Notes: generated from the sequence alone by a model not told the origin. Counted from the stretch's first letter, positions 26,798 through 35,274 are shown. The stretch is 64,000 bases of DNA from Alistipes sp. UBA940 (GCA_002293425.1 DBDE01000009.1:6950-70949), one strand, 5' to 3'. Program-made: numbers and translations.

Positions 26798-27097
26798 TCA
26801 CTTTTCAATTAAATAGGTTTTCAATTCGCCAAATTGGAAGTCATTCAAAATCTCTTCCCCGTCGACTACTGTATGGAACTCCCACCATATCGGTATAACA
26901 TTCGTTATCGGCCGCCTGTAATAATCCGGAGCATCGTCGACGCCTCGATGGATAATTGCCGTGAGCCTCAAAAAACCCTCCCAGCCGTCGCCGAGAACCT
27001 CGATGTCGTCATCGATGAAGCAGGCCGAGCCGAGCGCATCGGATAATGCTTCGGCAGTGGTTCTATAATCATCCTCTGCTAAGTGCAATTTCTCCAT
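26798..27097 (-). CDS. Early phage protein of unknown function
   Basis: 99 aa, acidic (pattern AEDDYRTTAEALSDALG; FIDDDIEVLGDGWEGF). It contains a Trp-Trp-containing beta segment (NVIPIWWEFHTVVDG). It lies in the early leftward operon between the HTH gene and a 53-aa gene with 1-5 bp spacing, so it is expressed early after induction. It resembles small uncharacterised ORFs near excisionase-like genes in Bacteroidetes mobile elements. No motif allows a function call. Confidence 0.6.
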   Translation of the reverse strand: MEKLHLAEDDYRTTAEALSDALGSACFIDDDIEVLGDGWEGFLRLTAIIHRGVDDAPDYYRRPITNVIPIWWEFHTVVDGEEILNDFQFGELKTYLIEK

Positions 27098-27102
27098 TGT
27101 GG

Positions 27103-27342
27103 CTATTCGATGTTGGTTGTTTTCAAAGGGGTTATACGATGTCGCTCCACGAACTTATCAATGTCGGTTTTCCGATACAAAATCTTTCCAGCCACGATGT
27201 AGAAAGGAATTTGCCTTGTTTCGCGCCATCTTTGTTGCACGTTTCGCGACCCTATACCGCCGAGATACCTCTGCGTCTCCGACACCGACAAATACATCGG
27301 CTCGAGGTCCCTGACTTTGGCGTATGTTCGTGCTCGTCCCAT
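27103..27342 (-). CDS. Small HTH DNA-binding protein (excisionase / helix-turn-helix_17-like)
   Basis: 79 aa from ATG 27342 (MGRARTYAKVRDLEPMY); an upstream ATG at 27411 would add a Cys/Lys-rich leader. It has a winged-helix of the MerR/excisionase type (MYLSVSETQRYLGG ... RQIPFYIVAGKILYRKTDID), with the wing strand 'GKILYRKTDIDKFVE' characteristic of HTH_17 proteins. First gene of the early operon behind a strong promoter with a perfect palindrome. Either an excisionase or an early transcription regulator. Confidence 0.75.
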   Translation of the reverse strand: MGRARTYAKVRDLEPMYLSVSETQRYLGGIGSRNVQQRWRETRQIPFYIVAGKILYRKTDIDKFVERHRITPLKTTNIE

Positions 27343-27493
27343 CTTATCAATATTTTTATTACATTTGTCGAAACAAAAAACCACAATCGGCTTTATCTTG
27401 GAGAGAAGCACCCGATTGTGGTCGAAAAAAGTTCAGTGCCTGGCACTTCGCTTTTCTATGTCGTGTAACCGCTTCTCTCCAATGATTACGATG

Positions 27494-27524
27494 CAAAGAT
27501 ATATCTAAATTAGATATATTCAAA
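27494..27524 (-). promoter_or_regulatory. Early leftward promoter containing a perfect 21-bp palindrome
   Basis: On the minus strand: -7 TATCTTTG (27494-27501), a 19-bp spacer and -33 TTTG (27521-27524), an ideal Bacteroidetes promoter. A palindrome with 10-bp arms (ATATATCTAA / TTAGATATAT, one central base) fills 27499-27519, exactly the spacer. It is a strong candidate operator for the prophage repressor. Confidence 0.8.
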
Positions 27525-27659
27525 ATAATTATACCACAAAAAGATATAAAAACTGAAAAATAATTTGTAAATAATTGATAATCAGCGCGATTATTGAAGA
27601 TAAAAAATAGCGTAAAATTGCTGGATACTAAAGAATCTGGGTCATTTGCGGCTTTGCTT

Positions 27660-27680
27660 GTATATTAAAAATAGATATAA
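27660..27680. promoter_or_regulatory. Second, degenerate repressor-type operator before the repressor start
   Basis: Sixteen of 21 positions match the early-promoter palindrome, with the right arm (TAGATATA) best preserved. It ends 1 bp before the repressor ATG at 27682, which fits autoregulation. Inference from similarity only. Confidence 0.5.
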
Positions 27681-27681
27681 A

Positions 27682-28335
27682 ATGAATATTATAGAGAAAA
27701 CAAAAAAATTGAAGGCCTTTATTAGGGATACCGGACTTGGCCAGGGGGAGATTGCTGAGATATTGCAAACTTCCCAACCCGCCGTAAATGCTTTGATCAA
27801 TGGGAAAAAGCCGTTTGGGAAGAAGGTCGCTGCCAAATGGGAAAAAGAGTTCGGTATTCGTGCTGCGTGGCTCATCACTGGCGAGGGTGAGATGTTGAAG
27901 GCAGATAGCTCACCTGTGACAATTACGGAAAATCACGAATATGTTCTATTGCTCCCTATCTCGGCTCAGGGCGGATCATTGAATGATTTTGTGGTGTCGG
28001 TTAAGGATAGTGATTGCGAAAGGATTGTGTCTCCCATAAAGGGTGCCGACTTTGCCATCAATGTTTCGGGCGAGAGTATGTATCCCGAGTATCCGAGTGG
28101 GTCGCAGATACTTATTAAAAAGATAAACGCCAGGGCATTTATTGATTGGGGTAAAACCTATGTTCTTGATACGTGTAATGGCACGGTGATTAAGCGCATA
28201 TTTCCGTCAGATTCGGGAGATCCCAATGTTGTAAAGTGTGTGTCGATAAATCCCGATTATCCGCCATTCGAGGTGAATCTGACGGACGACACTTATGGGA
28301 TTTATCGCGTGATGATGCTTATGGCGGTGAAATAG
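27682..28335 (+). CDS. LexA/CI-like prophage repressor with S24 peptidase domain
   Basis: 217 aa from ATG 27682. The N-terminal HTH (about 5-65: GQGEIAEILQTSQPAVNALINGKK) binds operators. The C-terminal S24 domain has the nucleophile Ser in SGESMYPEYPSGS (S132) and the general-base Lys in GTVIKRIF (K171). A possible self-cleavage region is LPISAQGGSL (residues 91-100), though no standard Ala-Gly bond is present. It should hold the lytic operons off and be inactivated after DNA damage. It diverges from the early operon and is followed 8 bp later by a small regulator. Confidence 0.92.
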   Translation: MNIIEKTKKLKAFIRDTGLGQGEIAEILQTSQPAVNALINGKKPFGKKVAAKWEKEFGIRAAWLITGEGEMLKADSSPVTITENHEYVLLLPISAQGGSLNDFVVSVKDSDCERIVSPIKGADFAINVSGESMYPEYPSGSQILIKKINARAFIDWGKTYVLDTCNGTVIKRIFPSDSGDPNVVKCVSINPDYPPFEVNLTDDTYGIYRVMMLMAVK

Positions 28336-28343
28336 AATTACTT

Positions 28344-28643
28344 ATGCAGTCGGAGGAAAGCAAACAAATAACGACCCGTTTTTTTGAGGCATTGTATGCG
28401 CTCAAGGCTCGGGGTGTGATACGAGGGAAGCAGACCTTCACCGCTCGCTATGGCATTAATCGCTGGAATTTAAATGCTGTGGAGAAGGGGCAGGGGACTC
28501 AGAATAGTGTGCAGTTGGCTTGGCTGGTATATTTGATTGCCGATTATGGTGTCTCGGCCGAATGGTTGATGGCGGGCCGAGGGGAGATGTTCGTGGCGAC
28601 AAAAAGCTTGAAAAAACAGAAAATTCCTACAACGAAAAAGTAA
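28344..28643 (+). CDS. Small HTH-type regulator
   Basis: 99 aa from ATG 28344 (MQSEESKQITTRFFEALYAL). Pattern IRGKQTFTARYGINRWNLNAVEKG with AWLVYLIADYGVSAEWLMAGRGEMF is typical of small HTH proteins next to repressors or integrases in Bacteroidetes mobile elements. The C-terminal 'SAEWLMAGRGEMF' resembles the end of phage CI-type HTH domains. Probably co-transcribed with the repressor and involved in lysogeny control. A lysine-rich tail ends the protein. Confidence 0.75.
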   Translation: MQSEESKQITTRFFEALYALKARGVIRGKQTFTARYGINRWNLNAVEKGQGTQNSVQLAWLVYLIADYGVSAEWLMAGRGEMFVATKSLKKQKIPTTKK

Positions 28644-28690
28644 CCTTTTTGTAACGCACTGATTGTCAGGTGTTTGCTGATGAATATATT

Positions 28691-28736
28691 CTGCCTGTCA
28701 CGCAGGGGGTCGCGGGTTCGAGTCCCGTCCATACCG
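28691..28736 (+). tRNA. 3' fragment of tRNA-Asp (GTC): prophage attR
   Basis: The anticodon arm (CTGC-CTGTCAC-GCAG, anticodon GTC), variable region, T arm (GCGGG / CCCGT with TTCGAGT loop) and the 3' acceptor strand CCATACC plus discriminator G are present. The D arm and 5' acceptor strand (expected GGTATGG) are absent; AT-rich phage DNA replaces them. CCA is not encoded. This is the displaced original 3' end, so the crossover lies in or before the anticodon stem. Confidence 0.88.
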
Positions 28737-28744
28737 CCGCAAAG

Positions 28745-28776
28745 AAAAGAGCGAACCTTTAAGGTTCGCTCTTTTT
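28745..28776. terminator. Bidirectional terminator at the prophage-host junction
   Basis: Arms AGAGCGAACC / GGTTCGCTCT form a stem around a short TTTAA loop, with A-run on one side and TTTTT on the other. It originally served tRNA-Asp and also ends the leftward fimbrial operon, whose last codons (KKSEP-stop) lie in the stem. Confidence 0.85.
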
Positions 28777-31410
28777 GAATGCCGCGTCGTACATTGCCGC
28801 GTTCTGGGGCAGGAACAGGTCGGCGAATCCCGAACCATATTGAGCACAGTTCACCACGTATGCGATGATGTTCGCAAGGAAACGATCGTACGTGGCAGCA
28901 CTTCCGTCGCCCATTCCGTTCACCATTTCATCGGCATCGAGGTATGTGTATGTGGAAGATAGGGGAATGCCGACGTCGAAGAATTGCGAGTCGCCCCAGT
29001 ATACAATCCCGTTGGCAGGGTCGATGAAGAGCATCACGCACCCGCCTTCGACCCCGTCCTCGTTGAAGATGATCGGAATGGCTGTTTCGGGCAGCGATTC
29101 GGCGTCCACTCCCGAGTTGATGCTGTCGTAGTAGAACTCGAAGCTTGCGAAGTCGGGCACGGGGCCGAACGGTCCGTCCTCGGTCAGATAGCGGAATATG
29201 GCCGAGGTCTGGGCTGTCGCGTCGGTGGTCACTTTCGCGTCGGAGATTCCGCCGTTTGTGTCTTTAAAATCTATGCCGAGCATCGAGAGAACGGTGGTGC
29301 GTTTGGAGGTATTTTCGGGAGCGTTGGCAAAGATGGAGTTGGAATCATAGTCTGTGGCGAAGACAAATATCCTCTCGTTGCCATATTGCTGCCAGTAGCT
29401 GTTGATCACATCGTGCAGCGATTGCGGATAGTTGGTCAGGATATATTGTCCTCCGATATGCACGTAGCGGTATTTCGGGTCGATCTGCGCGGGGGTTGCG
29501 GAGAGGAGACTGATGGCGATGGGTACTGTCGTTTGCAGGTGTCCGCTTGTGCCGTACAGTCTCGGCTCGTCGATCCAGCTGGTGTAGGTGCGCAGATAGC
29601 TGGCCGCTTGCCCATTGATCGAACCGTAGCCGCTGTGGATGTCGAGCACATCCAGAGAGGTGACGGGAGTCACTATCGCGTCCTGGGTGACGACGATGGT
29701 TTGTTCGTTTTCTTCCATTCCGTCGATGCTTATCTTTATCGTCGCTTTGGGCGATTCGTTTATTGTCGGATAGAACAGTTCGTCGAAACCTATCCGCAGG
29801 GTCGCCGTGGTGCTTTGTCCCGAGATTGTCGTGCCGGCGGGCAGACCTGTGGCGGGATCGAGCAGATAGGCCGGATGAGGATCTGTCGAGCTTCCGGAGG
29901 TCCACCCTTGGGCGGTGATTTCGGCACTCCAGGTCATCGACTCGGGGATTGTGATTCGATATTCGACATAGTGGGTGTGGTTGCCGGTCGTTCTGTCGGG
30001 TGTTCCGGTGTGGGGCACTGTTTCCAGCTCGCCGATTCGTTCGACGTCGAAATCGAGGGTACGCCTGACGGGAATTCGGATGCTCATCAGACCGCCGAGG
30101 ACTTCCATATCGAGATAGTCGCCTGTCATTTCGGATGTTACTGCGTCGACCACCAGCAACCACTGCTGCTGGCCGGGCTCAATACTGGTGTGGGGAGGGG
30201 TACCCATAATGAAGTTCATCGTCTCGGTGTAAAGTCCTTTCGAGCCCTCATCGGCTGTGCTTATTTCACCGGCGTCGGGATAGCTTTCGGATGTGATGGT
30301 GAAAGGTACACCGCTGGTGGTGATGTAGAGCTCGTCCCGGTCGCCGACGGTGGTTCCGAGTGTCAGTTCGGGCTTGCTGAGGATGACATAGCGGTCTTTG
30401 CCGAAGTGGTATTCGGAGTTGCTGCCGCCGTTCCACGGCAGGACGATGGCTTCGATATGTGTGCTCGCGTTGTTGGCCGCATCGTCGGGATTGTTCCAAC
30501 CCGGGCCGGTTATCTCGGTGATGATGAATTGTTGCCAGAAGTTGCGCAATACGTGGCCTTCGAAATCGAGGCGGTAGAAGGTTTCGATTTCGGAGCCGTC
30601 GTATTCGCCGCCCACCACTATGCAGGTCGTTTCGTCGACCACGTCGTTGACGACATTTTCGGTCAGGAAGTTGGCGTAGCTGTTTTCGAGGGGAGTGGGC
30701 ATATCTCTGAACAGAGGGGTGGTTTCGTCGGGTATCGAGACTGCGGTCGCCCTCGGGGTGGTATCTTCGTCGAGCACCGTGCCCGGGGTGGCGAAAAATT
30801 GGAACTCGTCCACGGCGCGATAGACTTTGATGCTTGTCATTTTGAAATTATCTATCGCCGGTGCCAGGTCTATGGTCACTTTGGCCAGCGAACGCAACAT
30901 CGGTATCGTCACCGAGCCCATCCCGGGTGAGATGCTTTCCAGCGTTTTGACGCCGCTCATCGGCATACCGGAAGCTTGAATAGATATTTTGCCCGTCAGT
31001 GCTTTGCGCACTTCGCTTTCGGTGTCGCCCGGGATTATGTCGTCGAGCGTGCCGTCGGCAAAGTTGGCAATGGTCAGCAGGCGAACCGATTTGTGCGTCG
31101 AGGGGAGTGTCGCCGTGAAATCGGCCTCGGAGTCGTCCAGTTGGGATGTGATTTCTCCAATAACGGTATATTGATAGAGAAATTCGCCGATGCCGTTTTC
31201 CTGCTCGAAGACCAGCAGGGCGACATTGTTCACCTTACCATCTATGGTCACGGCCCGGGTGTCGACTTGTGTGGGTGTCACAGTTTGAATGATGAAGTGT
31301 GTGTCCACTTCTTCTTCCGGACCCGAGTGCGAGTCCTGAATCGCTTCTTCCCACGTGCACGATGTTGCCGCGAGTGCCAAAGCCACAAGTATAGAAAAAT
31401 ATCGTTTCAT
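28759..31410 (-). CDS. Fimbrial adhesin-like lipoprotein with C-terminal alpha/beta domain
   Basis: 883 aa. The lipoprotein signal ends at C18 (ALAATSC). The N-terminal ~330 residues have the Mfa/Fim-type fimbrillin pattern (VALLVFEQENGIGEFLYQYT; IPMLRSLAKVTIDL; FYRLDFEGHVLRNFWQQFII). A central beta-sandwich with BACON-like end (TIVVTQDA) follows, then a ~300-residue C-terminal alpha/beta domain (SLDVLDIHSGYGSI ... NGIVYWGDSQFF). The same layout is seen in the 770-aa and 765-aa proteins of this window. A role as tip or accessory subunit is inferred. It is 4 bp downstream of its paralog; the last codons lie in a terminator. Confidence 0.78.
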   Translation of the reverse strand: MKRYFSILVALALAATSCTWEEAIQDSHSGPEEEVDTHFIIQTVTPTQVDTRAVTIDGKVNNVALLVFEQENGIGEFLYQYTVIGEITSQLDDSEADFTATLPSTHKSVRLLTIANFADGTLDDIIPGDTESEVRKALTGKISIQASGMPMSGVKTLESISPGMGSVTIPMLRSLAKVTIDLAPAIDNFKMTSIKVYRAVDEFQFFATPGTVLDEDTTPRATAVSIPDETTPLFRDMPTPLENSYANFLTENVVNDVVDETTCIVVGGEYDGSEIETFYRLDFEGHVLRNFWQQFIITEITGPGWNNPDDAANNASTHIEAIVLPWNGGSNSEYHFGKDRYVILSKPELTLGTTVGDRDELYITTSGVPFTITSESYPDAGEISTADEGSKGLYTETMNFIMGTPPHTSIEPGQQQWLLVVDAVTSEMTGDYLDMEVLGGLMSIRIPVRRTLDFDVERIGELETVPHTGTPDRTTGNHTHYVEYRITIPESMTWSAEITAQGWTSGSSTDPHPAYLLDPATGLPAGTTISGQSTTATLRIGFDELFYPTINESPKATIKISIDGMEENEQTIVVTQDAIVTPVTSLDVLDIHSGYGSINGQAASYLRTYTSWIDEPRLYGTSGHLQTTVPIAISLLSATPAQIDPKYRYVHIGGQYILTNYPQSLHDVINSYWQQYGNERIFVFATDYDSNSIFANAPENTSKRTTVLSMLGIDFKDTNGGISDAKVTTDATAQTSAIFRYLTEDGPFGPVPDFASFEFYYDSINSGVDAESLPETAIPIIFNEDGVEGGCVMLFIDPANGIVYWGDSQFFDVGIPLSSTYTYLDADEMVNGMGDGSAATYDRFLANIIAYVVNCAQYGSGFADLFLPQNAAMYDAAFKKSEP

Positions 31411-31414
31411 AGCT

Positions 31415-33727
31415 TTATTCTTTATCGGTCATTCCGGGTACATCGTAATTTTCGGTCATCACTTTATCCACCGCCCACGCCCAGGAGTTGGAGAACACGA
31501 CGTTGATATAGTCCGAGGCGTCGTAGGGCACGGTGTTGGTCCACCAGGTGTAGAGTCTGTGGAACCACAACACTTCTCCGATGTAGACTATCCTGCGACC
31601 CGGATCGATCCCCATCATCATAATGTTGTTGTTGGGCCCGTTGCTGCCGGTGGCGACGATCAGTGGAACGAGGTTGTCGCGTGTGTCGGCACCCGTGATG
31701 TTCATAAACAGGGTGACGGTGTCGTATGGTGTCGCGTCTCTGGTTCCGCAGGTGTGGGCACTCCCGAACACTCCATCGAGGAAGGGGGCGTTTGCTTCGG
31801 TCGCCGTTGCAGGCACCAGACCCTCGTATTCAGGGCCGTATCCATATGTGGCATTGTCCAAGTCGGTGTAGGGCCGCCATATCATATTCGCGTCGAGCAT
31901 CGGCCGCAGTTCGTCTATGGTCAGGGCGTTATCGCTCGTCAGGAAGGCCACGTGGCCGGGTTGCTGCATCCATTCGTAGATAATCGAACAGGTGGCCGCA
32001 TCCGGACTGTAGTCGTAGGCCGTCGTGATTATGTCCACGTTTGCCAACAGGTCGACCAGGGCTTGTCCGGTGGGAGTGCCGACACCGAGGAATTCGATCC
32101 CCGCGCAGGGAACCGACCCTGAGGGGCCGAAATAGTTGGTGTTTCTCAGGATGGCTGTCATTCCGCTGCTCGTGGAGAGGTTGAGCGAGCCGTAGGTGTT
32201 CAGGCCGAGCGAGTAGACCCGTATTGTGCGTTTGGTCGGGTCGTTGGTCGGCGGCTCGGGCGGTATGGGCGGCGGATTGCGTGCAATTTTTATGTAGATG
32301 GTCAACATATCGTCGGCCGCGTGCATTTCCAGATAGTCTTCGGTCGATTCGTCGGTCAGTGCTGTTGCGGTTATCTCCCACTTTTGCTCACCCGGAAGGT
32401 CGGCGGGGATCGACCTCATTGTGATGGAGACTTTGTCGGTGGTGATGGTTTGGGTCGACGGGCCGGCGATGTCCAATGAGCCTGCTCCGGGTCGCCTCGT
32501 CGAGTTGATGGTGAAGGGCTCGGTGCTTGTCGTGATGGTCATCGTGGCCGTGTGGTCGACTATGGCGTCCAACAGCATGCTGTCGGCACTCAGTTTGATG
32601 TATCGGTTGTCGCCGAAATAGTAATCGGTGTTGCTTCCACCTTGCCACGGGGTGACCGATGTGCGCAGGCCCGAGGCGGGTTGGGTGGCGGCATCTTGTG
32701 GCGAAGACCAGCCGCTGCCTTCGACGCCGACGATCGTGAATTGGTACCAGTAATTGCGCAACACCTGCCCAAGCGGGTTTTCGGCGTTGCCCTCCTTGCC
32801 GAAGTCGATGCGATAGTAACTCGGGGTGGCATCGTCCGCGAACCGCCCTTCCACCACGATGCAGGCGTTCATTGTCGCGGCATCGGCATCGTCGGCGGAT
32901 GAGGAGGCCGCCGCTGCGGTTTCGGTCATATAGCCCAGGAAGACACCGTTTGCATATATATCCATCATCGAGCTGTTTTCCACTCTGCCTGTGGCTTCGG
33001 AGACCGATGGGGCGGTCGGCATCGGAACCGTGGTCTCGTTTTCAACAGCCGCGGAGGCGGGAAATAATTGCCAGACATCGCTCATTCGCCAGATCTTTGC
33101 GCCCAGGAGTTCAAACGACGGAGAACCCGCATTCAGATCGAGAGCTACTGTGGCTTTGGCAAGGGAGCGCATCAGCGGAACCCTGATCTCGTCCGTCGCT
33201 GCGGGAATGGAGGCCACCTGTGTCACGCCTGTCATCGGAATGTTGATTATCGCATATTCGTTGATGGAGGCGGCTAACTCTGTGCGTATGTTGTCCTCGG
33301 TGAGTTCGGATGCTTCGGGTTCTGTCAACACGTCCAGCATCCCGTCGGGACAGTTGGCCACGACCATCAATTTCACCGGATCGGCACTCGGTGTAAGATA
33401 TGCTTCGAAGTCGAGTTCGGTGTTGCTTCGCTGGTCGAGGTGCCGGCCGACGGTCGTGTATTGGAATACGAAATCGCCTGTGCCGTCGGGTTGGGTCAGC
33501 ACCAGCACGTCTATCGTGTTGACGATGAATTCGCTGTCGTCGGTCGCGCGGGTTAGCATTTGTGCGGGGCTGGGCAGACCTGCTTTAAAGTGGAGGGTCA
33601 CTTGGTCGACCTCGGGTAGCTTTGTTTGCGGGAGGATGATGGTTTCGCGCATGCACGATGCGGCCACCAGACTTACTGCCGCAAGGAGCAAGCTCTTTAT
33701 CACTATCACTGTTGTATTTCGTTTCAT
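31415..33727 (-). CDS. Fimbrial adhesin-like lipoprotein with C-terminal alpha/beta domain (paralog)
   Basis: 770 aa, lipidated at C25 (SLVAASC). Fimbrillin-like N-terminal half (TIDVLVLTQPDGTGDFVFQY; VPLMRSLAKATVALDL; YYRIDFGKEGN), a beta-sandwich (YIKLSADSMLLDAIVDHTAT) and a proline-rich linker (NPPPIPPEPPTNDP). The C-terminal domain then begins IRVYSLGLNTYGSLNL and closes with GRRIVYIGEVLWF and NSWAWAVD. It heads the leftward two-gene operon. Such proteins sit in the outer membrane or at fimbrial tips. The C-terminal fold is inferred from a repeated strand-loop pattern, not from a named family. Confidence 0.78.
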   Translation of the reverse strand: MKRNTTVIVIKSLLLAAVSLVAASCMRETIILPQTKLPEVDQVTLHFKAGLPSPAQMLTRATDDSEFIVNTIDVLVLTQPDGTGDFVFQYTTVGRHLDQRSNTELDFEAYLTPSADPVKLMVVANCPDGMLDVLTEPEASELTEDNIRTELAASINEYAIINIPMTGVTQVASIPAATDEIRVPLMRSLAKATVALDLNAGSPSFELLGAKIWRMSDVWQLFPASAAVENETTVPMPTAPSVSEATGRVENSSMMDIYANGVFLGYMTETAAAASSSADDADAATMNACIVVEGRFADDATPSYYRIDFGKEGNAENPLGQVLRNYWYQFTIVGVEGSGWSSPQDAATQPASGLRTSVTPWQGGSNTDYYFGDNRYIKLSADSMLLDAIVDHTATMTITTSTEPFTINSTRRPGAGSLDIAGPSTQTITTDKVSITMRSIPADLPGEQKWEITATALTDESTEDYLEMHAADDMLTIYIKIARNPPPIPPEPPTNDPTKRTIRVYSLGLNTYGSLNLSTSSGMTAILRNTNYFGPSGSVPCAGIEFLGVGTPTGQALVDLLANVDIITTAYDYSPDAATCSIIYEWMQQPGHVAFLTSDNALTIDELRPMLDANMIWRPYTDLDNATYGYGPEYEGLVPATATEANAPFLDGVFGSAHTCGTRDATPYDTVTLFMNITGADTRDNLVPLIVATGSNGPNNNIMMMGIDPGRRIVYIGEVLWFHRLYTWWTNTVPYDASDYINVVFSNSWAWAVDKVMTENYDVPGMTDKE

Positions 33728-33806
33728 CGCCGTTCATTTTTGCCTAACACGCTCTCCTTTTCAATTCGCGTGCCGAAAGAACTTAATGCGTGTCAGGATG
33801 CTGTGA

Positions 33807-33838
33807 TTGTTCTATGTCGGCAAAAGGAGTTATCTTTG
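33807..33838 (+). promoter_or_regulatory. Promoter for the VOC protein gene
   Basis: TTG at 33807-33809, a 21-bp spacer, and TATCTTTG (33831-33838). The start codon (33849) is only 10 bp past the box, implying a leader of a few bases. Confidence 0.65.
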
Positions 33839-33848
33839 TCGGCAGTTT

Positions 33849-34235
33849 ATGAAGATCGAACACATAGCCATTTGGGCGAAAGACGTTGACGCGCTTTGCG
33901 GGTTCTATGCGCGCTATTTCGGAGCGACTGTTTCGGCGAAATACCACAATCCGCGGCGCGGGTTTACTTCGTGTTTCCTCTCGTTCTCAGATGGCGGAAC
34001 ACGCATCGAGGTGATGAATATCCCCGAGCTGAAGCCTTTGGCGAGTTGTGAAAATGTTACGGGATTGGCGCATTTTGCTGTTTCGGTGGGCAGTCGTGAG
34101 GCAGTGGACTTACTCACAGGGCGGTTGCGTGCCGATGGTTTCAGGATTATGGGCGAACCGCGTACGACTGGCGACGGTTATTATGAAAGCACCGTGTTCG
34201 ACCCCGAAGGCAATCTTATCGAAATTTCGGTGTGA
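33849..34235 (+). CDS. VOC (glyoxalase/bleomycin-resistance-like) family protein
   Basis: 128 aa from ATG 33849. It begins MKIEHIAIWAKDVDALCGFYA, the canonical first half of the beta-alpha-beta-beta-beta module. It continues with TRIEVMN, a second HFAVSVGSREAVDLL module start and ends with YYESTVFDPEGNLIEIS, where the final Glu is a usual metal ligand. H5 and terminal E positions suggest a metal site. Bacterial members of this type include glyoxalase I-like enzymes and resistance proteins; substrate unknown. Single-gene unit with its own promoter. Confidence 0.88.
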   Translation: MKIEHIAIWAKDVDALCGFYARYFGATVSAKYHNPRRGFTSCFLSFSDGGTRIEVMNIPELKPLASCENVTGLAHFAVSVGSREAVDLLTGRLRADGFRIMGEPRTTGDGYYESTVFDPEGNLIEISV

Positions 34236-34346
34236 TCGTTGCCCGGCGACGCTTATCGCGAACCCTTCTTCAAGGCCCTCACCGAGAGATAGAAAACGTT
34301 TTTCGGCTATGAAGTATCTTTCCGGCTTCTTAAAATTCCGGAAAAG

Positions 34347-34757
34347 ATGCCACAGAACAAATTTGCCTTTGCGCGCTATCGGATCATAGACGCGCTGCTC
34401 TCCCGTCACGATTATGTGAAAACCTCGGTTATTGTCGACGCTTGTTTTGCCCGAACGGGGTTTCGGGTGTCGCGCCGCACGGTCCAGATGGACATCGAGG
34501 CTATGCGGTTCGACCCTTTTTTGGGCTTCGATGCCCCGATCGATTATTGTCCGCGCCGTCGCGCGTGGTTTTACTCCGATGCCGATTATCGCCTCAATTC
34601 GTTTTCGTTTACTCCGACCGAAATGGCCGCGTTGGAGCGGTTGCTGGCTGTTTCGTCGGATGATGACCGCGAGTTGTTGCGCGGGGTGGTGGAAAAGTTG
34701 CGGGCGATGGCGGACGGCGAAATAAAAGTGCGCCATCCGGTTCTAAATTTGTCGTGA
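34347..34757 (+). CDS. HTH protein resembling the N-terminal part of WYL-type regulators
   Basis: 136 aa. A winged helix (about 1-60: FARYRIIDALLSRHDYVKTS ... RRTVQMDIEAMRFDP) resembles the DeoR-like DNA-binding domain of WYL regulators. It is followed by a short middle segment (YRLNSFSFTPTEMAALERLL) and ends where a WYL domain would begin, so it is either a natural short form or a truncated one. It lies 16 bp before the first DUF2589 gene in the same direction. WYL/HTH regulators are common controllers of defence and DNA-damage-linked loci. Function here is inferred from context. Confidence 0.7.
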   Translation: MPQNKFAFARYRIIDALLSRHDYVKTSVIVDACFARTGFRVSRRTVQMDIEAMRFDPFLGFDAPIDYCPRRRAWFYSDADYRLNSFSFTPTEMAALERLLAVSSDDDRELLRGVVEKLRAMADGEIKVRHPVLNLS

Positions 34758-34773
34758 GAAATTTCGATTTTTT

Positions 34774-35274
34774 ATGGCTTTTTGGAACAGACAAGATTGC
34801 TCCACCCAAACCTTTGCCGATCTCGTTCGCGGGTTGCAACATTCGGTCAATGCGGCGATGGAGATGCTCGAAGCTCGCAATATCGAGCTGTTGGGGCGTT
34901 ATTTCGACAAGGATGGTCACGCCGCTATGCGCCGGTTGCTCATCGACCCCGAGACGGCGGTCGACATCCCCATCATCTCCATTGTCAACCCTTCGGCAAT
35001 GAATATTCGCGAGGTCGAGATGGCCTTCGATGTTCAGATAGATGCCGCCGAGTTGAAACGCAAGGCCGACCAGGAGGGTTTTCGGGTGGGCGATCGCGAG
35101 GAGTCGCTGGCCACCAATCTCGATCGGTCGAGCCTCGAGGTGAGCTTTGGCGGCAAGAAAAATTCGTCGACTATGAATGTGAAGATAAAGTTCCATTCGA
35201 GCCCGATCCCCGAGGGGTTGTCGCGCATTATCGACGAGTACGACAAGACTATTTTACCCTTTTCGATTTCATAA
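34774..35274 (+). CDS. DUF2589-family protein (first copy)
   Basis: 166 aa. The N-terminal helix pair (TFADLVRGLQHSVNAAMEML) and the following PIISIVNPSAMNIREVEMAF strand pattern match DUF2589. The rest is beta-rich (LEVSFGGKKNSSTMNVKIKF) and ends in a short helix (EGLSRIIDEYDKTI). No signal peptide or membrane span, so cytoplasmic. DUF2589 proteins have no established function. The gene sits 16 bp after the HTH gene and 59 bp before a second, diverged DUF2589 gene. Confidence 0.8.
   Translation: MAFWNRQDCSTQTFADLVRGLQHSVNAAMEMLEARNIELLGRYFDKDGHAAMRRLLIDPETAVDIPIISIVNPSAMNIREVEMAFDVQIDAAELKRKADQEGFRVGDREESLATNLDRSSLEVSFGGKKNSSTMNVKIKFHSSPIPEGLSRIIDEYDKTILPFSIS

Larger units (their letters stand above)
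27343..27681. other. Regulatory intergenic region between early operon and repressor
   Basis: 339 bases without a called gene. It contains the leftward early promoter with its perfect palindrome (27494-27524), an inverted repeat ATAATC-N5-GATTAT (27577-27593), and a degenerate copy of the early palindrome (27660-27680) abutting the repressor start. A stretch ATGATTACGATGCAAAGAT (27482-27500) matches the late-promoter palindrome at 15 of 19 positions and overlaps the early -7 box. No clear -7 box for the repressor is seen. Confidence 0.6.
1..28736. mobile_element. Siphovirus-type prophage integrated at tRNA-Asp (left end outside window)
   Basis: A full set of temperate phage modules is present: tyrosine integrase, lysis cassette, tail tip, tape measure, tail tube, connectors, capsid, scaffold, MuF, portal, terminase, replication-initiator-like gene and S24-type repressor. 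The right boundary is a 3' fragment of tRNA-Asp without its 5' half, the usual product of integration into a tRNA 3' end. The integrase faces inward from the left edge, so attL and the restored tRNA should lie just outside the window. No core gene is visibly broken. The replication module is unusually small. Cargo genes on the opposite strand sit between late operons. Confidence 0.93.

Noticed and set aside
28984..30930. 648-codon open frame on the plus strand
   Set aside because: It lies wholly opposite the 883-aa lipoprotein gene, lacks a signal or domain, and has biased, low-complexity residues typical of an antisense shadow.
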